Assembly (NCBI GenBank): GCA_017998475.1 | Contig: JAGODA010000102.1 | Coordinates: 1-9,789, forward strand | Length of the DNA: 9,789 nucleotides | DNA from: Spirochaetota bacterium | GTDB lineage: Bacteria > Spirochaetota > UBA4802 > UBA5368 | Reading direction: 5' to 3' | Shown here: piece by piece, positions 7,391 to 9,789 of the stretch | Position numbering within the stretch: position 1 is the first letter of the stretch | Layout: each line of letters starts with the position of its first letter | Notes under the pieces: generated by a model | What the model saw: the letters and a program-made list of their open reading frames with translations, nothing else | What the model was told of the DNA's origin: nothing | Databases searched by the model: none | Position numbers and translations under genes: made by a program

Positions 7391-8746
7391 ATGCAGTACG
7401 CAACAGAGGAACAACGCCGCGGAACGAGGAAGATCCTGGAGTTCGTACGGATACTCAAGGATGCGGACGTGCGCGTTTCGCCGTCGGAGAGTATCGACGT
7501 GTTCGGGGCGCTGGGGCATGTAGACTACACCGACAGGGCGGTATTCCGGCAGGCGCTCGCCACGACGCTGGTCAAGGACTACACCGACCTTCCCATTTTC
7601 GACCGCTGTTTCCATGAGTTTTTCGACCGCATTCCCTCAGACGAGACCGCGGGCATGATCCCGGCCGGCGGCGACACCGAAGATGCAGAACACCATGACG
7701 ACGGGTATTCCGCCGGGGACATGCGCGAGGCGGGCGACGCGATCGACGAATTCATCGACGGCATGGACGAGGAGAGTCTTCGCACCCTCACGGCCCGCGA
7801 TGTGGTCAACATCCTGCTCGACGACGAAACGCCCGCCTCATCCTCGGGGGCGCTGGGCATGATGATCATGAACGCGCGCGCGCGGCGCTCGCGATCCGAA
7901 GGCGGCGGCGACGCAGATGAAGGCGACCCGGCCCTGGCGTTCATCATCGGCCGGGTACGCAGGAGGATCCGGGAGCGCGCCATCGGCAGCTCCATACGCC
8001 GGCGCGAGGAGTATCTGCTCAACAAGTACATCTACCAGCTCAAGCCCGCCGAGGTGCAGGAGATGCGGGAGCTGGTAAGGCGCTTCGGGCAGAAGCTCAG
8101 GAACCGGATATCCCTGCGGAAAAAGCGCGTTAAACACGGGGGACTCGACGTAAAGCGGACGTTCCGGCGCAACCTGGCCCACGGCGGCATACCGTTCAGG
8201 CTGTACTACCGCGACAGAAAGATCGACCGGCCCCAGCTCGTCGTACTGTGCGATATATCGAGCTCGGTGAATCAGTATTCCCGATTCATGCTGCTGCTTA
8301 CATACACGCTGCAGGGACTGTTCTCGAAGGTGCGGACATTCGCCTTTATCAGCAACATGGTCGAGATAACGCCGCTGTTCATGGAGATGGACCCCGAACG
8401 CGCCCTCAATTCGATCTTCACCGACACCGACTTCACCTACGGATTCGGAAGCAACTACGGCCGCTGTTTCGACCAGTTTATTGCCGATTTCAGCGATTCC
8501 CTGGGTAGAAAGACTACGGTGCTCGTCCTCGGCGACGCGAGGAACAATAACCAGGACCCGGGACTGGATTCCTTCATCCGGATCAAGGAATCCTCGCGCA
8601 ATATCTTCTGGCTCAATCCCGACCGGAAGCACCTGTGGAACTGGAGCGACAGCATCGCCGGGCTGTACGCGGCGCATTGCACCGAGATGAAAGAAGTCAA
8701 TAATGTTCTGGACTTATCCGATTTCATCGACAGACTGTTCAGGTGA
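7391..8746 (+). CDS. VWA domain protein, CoxE family
   Basis: This is a partner of the preceding ATPase: CoxE-type proteins use a metal-ion adhesion site in a von Willebrand A domain to present client proteins to MoxR ATPases. In the 451-residue product, residues 1-80 are helical and start EEQRRGTRKILEFVRILKD. Residues about 83-150 form an acidic, low-complexity linker (many D and E). Residues 180-280 are a basic region rich in Arg. The VWA domain runs from about 283 to 451. DISSS (288-292) is the intact DxSxS MIDAS motif. The second motif falls in GFGSNYGRCFDQF (351-363), with Ser354 where Thr is usual. GDARNN (381-386) supplies the last Asp. ATG 7391 is the only reasonable start: the same frame runs back 17 codons without another start to the TAA that ends the ATPase gene. 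No good ribosome site is visible, so coupling with the ATPase gene is plausible. Confidence 0.92.
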   Translation: MQYATEEQRRGTRKILEFVRILKDADVRVSPSESIDVFGALGHVDYTDRAVFRQALATTLVKDYTDLPIFDRCFHEFFDRIPSDETAGMIPAGGDTEDAEHHDDGYSAGDMREAGDAIDEFIDGMDEESLRTLTARDVVNILLDDETPASSSGALGMMIMNARARRSRSEGGGDADEGDPALAFIIGRVRRRIRERAIGSSIRRREEYLLNKYIYQLKPAEVQEMRELVRRFGQKLRNRISLRKKRVKHGGLDVKRTFRRNLAHGGIPFRLYYRDRKIDRPQLVVLCDISSSVNQYSRFMLLLTYTLQGLFSKVRTFAFISNMVEITPLFMEMDPERALNSIFTDTDFTYGFGSNYGRCFDQFIADFSDSLGRKTTVLVLGDARNNNQDPGLDSFIRIKESSRNIFWLNPDRKHLWNWSDSIAGLYAAHCTEMKEVNNVLDLSDFIDRLFR

Positions 8747-8747
8747 T

Positions 8748-9789
8748 ATGAATACAAGGATACAGGCAAGCCTTCGCGTCAAACTGATCGTCAGCCTCAT
8801 ATCGGTGGTGCTCATCATCGGCTCCGCCTCCATCATCATCGGACTGCGCATCATCAACAACAACATCGTAGGCCAGGCGTACGAACAGGTCCAGAACGAC
8901 CTGAAAACCGCCCGCTACATCTACGAGGACAAGATCAACATCATCCACCACTTCATGCGCCACCTCTCTCTGCTTCCTTATCTGCACGAAGCGATCGAGC
9001 GCAACGACAGGAGGCTCCTGGTAAACAAATTACAGGAGGTTAAAAGGGAACTCGACCTCGACATCCTGAACATCGTCGATCCGGCCGGACGGATCATCGT
9101 CAGGGCCCGCAACCCGGTGCGCACGGGCGACAGCGTGGCCGACGACAAGTACATAGGCTACGTCCAGACCAATCTTAAATCCTGCTTCGGCTCGGACATA
9201 ATGTCGCACGACCACCTGGTGCGGGAGGGACAGGACCTCGCCGACCGGGCCTATATAACCCTGGTTCCGACGCCCATGGCGCGTAAGACCGACAACACCT
9301 ACGAGGACAGAGGGCTGGTGCTGAAGGCCGCGTCTCCCATGATCCGCGACGGGAAGCTCATCGGCATAATCTACGGGGCGCGGCTCATCAACCGCAATTA
9401 CAACATGGTGGACCAGATAAAAAGCCTGGTGTTCAAGGACCAGAAATACAACGGCTTCGAATACGGCACCGCCACCATATTCCTCGAGGACCTGCGCGTA
9501 TCGACGAACGTGCTGCGCGAGGACGGCGTGCGCGCAATCGGAACTCGTATTTCGGAAGAGGTGTACAAGAAGGTGTTCGAGCGAGGCGAGCTGTGGCTCG
9601 ACAAGGCCTTCGTGGTGAACAACTGGTACATCTCCGCGTACAGCCCCATCTACGACCTGCACCGCAAGGTTATCGGGATCCTCTACGTCGGGATCATCGA
9701 GAACAAGTTCAACGACATCAAGAAGGAAACGACCATACTGTTCCTGGTTATAATAATCGTCACGCTCATCATCGCGATCGGCCTCTCGA
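8748..9789 (+). CDS. Membrane sensor with Cache-type extracytoplasmic domain, N-terminal part
   Basis: The frame is open to the window end; 347 residues are visible and the output domain is missing. Membrane helix 1 is about residues 12-34 (LIVSLISVVLIIGSASIIIG region). An extracytoplasmic part runs from about 40 to 325 and carries two Cache-like signals: LDILNIVDPAGRIIVRARNP (104-123) with KAASPMIRDGKLIGIIYG (193-210), and TATIFLEDLRVSTNV (241-255) with AIGTRISEEVYKKVF (263-277), NNWYISAYSPIYD (291-303) and KVIGILYVGI (307-316). This pattern is typical of Cache domains in chemoreceptors and sensor kinases. Helix 2 begins at about 329 (TILFLVIIIVTLIIAIGLS). The C-terminal half, after the window, could be a chemoreceptor, histidine kinase or cyclase domain; the sequence here cannot say. 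ATG 8748 is 1 base after the VWA stop, and AGGTGAT (8741-8747), a match to the 16S rRNA 3' end, precedes it, so the two genes are probably coupled. No protein on the minus strand here looks real. Confidence 0.85.
   Translation, partial: MNTRIQASLRVKLIVSLISVVLIIGSASIIIGLRIINNNIVGQAYEQVQNDLKTARYIYEDKINIIHHFMRHLSLLPYLHEAIERNDRRLLVNKLQEVKRELDLDILNIVDPAGRIIVRARNPVRTGDSVADDKYIGYVQTNLKSCFGSDIMSHDHLVREGQDLADRAYITLVPTPMARKTDNTYEDRGLVLKAASPMIRDGKLIGIIYGARLINRNYNMVDQIKSLVFKDQKYNGFEYGTATIFLEDLRVSTNVLREDGVRAIGTRISEEVYKKVFERGELWLDKAFVVNNWYISAYSPIYDLHRKVIGILYVGIIENKFNDIKKETTILFLVIIIVTLIIAIGLS

Noticed and set aside
6350..7615. Long minus-strand frame (421 codons) opposite the MoxR and VWA genes
   Set aside because: The + strand carries conserved Walker and VWA motifs in intact frames; the minus translation has none and crosses the gene boundaries.
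9030..9662. Minus-strand frame (210 codons) within the Cache sensor gene
   Set aside because: The plus-strand reading continues an open frame with membrane helices and Cache motifs; the minus reading shows nothing recognisable.

Overview
The window is about 9.8 kb of high-GC bacterial DNA with every supported gene on the + strand. It reads as a chromosomal arginine-biosynthesis cluster followed by a MoxR/VWA/sensor cluster. I see no transposase, integrase, CRISPR array, tRNA or rRNA. The organism is probably a diderm (Gram-negative) bacterium, because one gene looks like a secreted outer-membrane beta-barrel protein. Spirochaete or deltaproteobacterium-like lineages are possible, but the sequence alone does not settle this.

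Region 1 (1-651) is the 3' part of argJ, the acetyl-recycling ornithine acetyltransferase. It is cut by the window edge five residues before its catalytic, self-cleaving threonine. Region 2 (712-1872) encodes an unrecognised secreted protein with a TolB-N/FlgO/CsgG-like N-terminal half and a probable beta-barrel C-terminal half. Region 3 (1873-1985) is a compact control region. It holds a perfect TTGACA -35 box, a short inverted repeat placed like an operator, and a strong intrinsic terminator that lies upstream of the most plausible argD start.

Region 4 (1986-5426) is argD, argF and argG: acetylornithine aminotransferase, ornithine carbamoyltransferase and argininosuccinate synthase. argD and argF overlap by four bases. 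With argJ these enzymes cover the steps from N-acetylglutamate semialdehyde through ornithine and citrulline to argininosuccinate. argB, argC and argH are not in the window. Region 5 (5419-6327) overlaps the end of argG by 8 bases and encodes a small, divergent acyl-CoA-dehydrogenase-like protein that appears to lack normal catalytic parts.

Region 6 (6431-9789) holds a CoxD-like MoxR AAA+ ATPase, a CoxE-type VWA protein with an intact DxSxS metal-site motif, and the N-terminal 347 residues of a membrane sensor. The sensor has a Cache-type extracytoplasmic domain between two membrane helices. Its start lies 1 base after the VWA stop codon, and its output domain lies beyond the window.

The arginine part is conventional. 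The parts most worth a second look are the argD control region, the TolB-like/beta-barrel protein, the degenerate acyl-CoA-dehydrogenase-like protein coupled to argG, and the MoxR-VWA-Cache sensor grouping.
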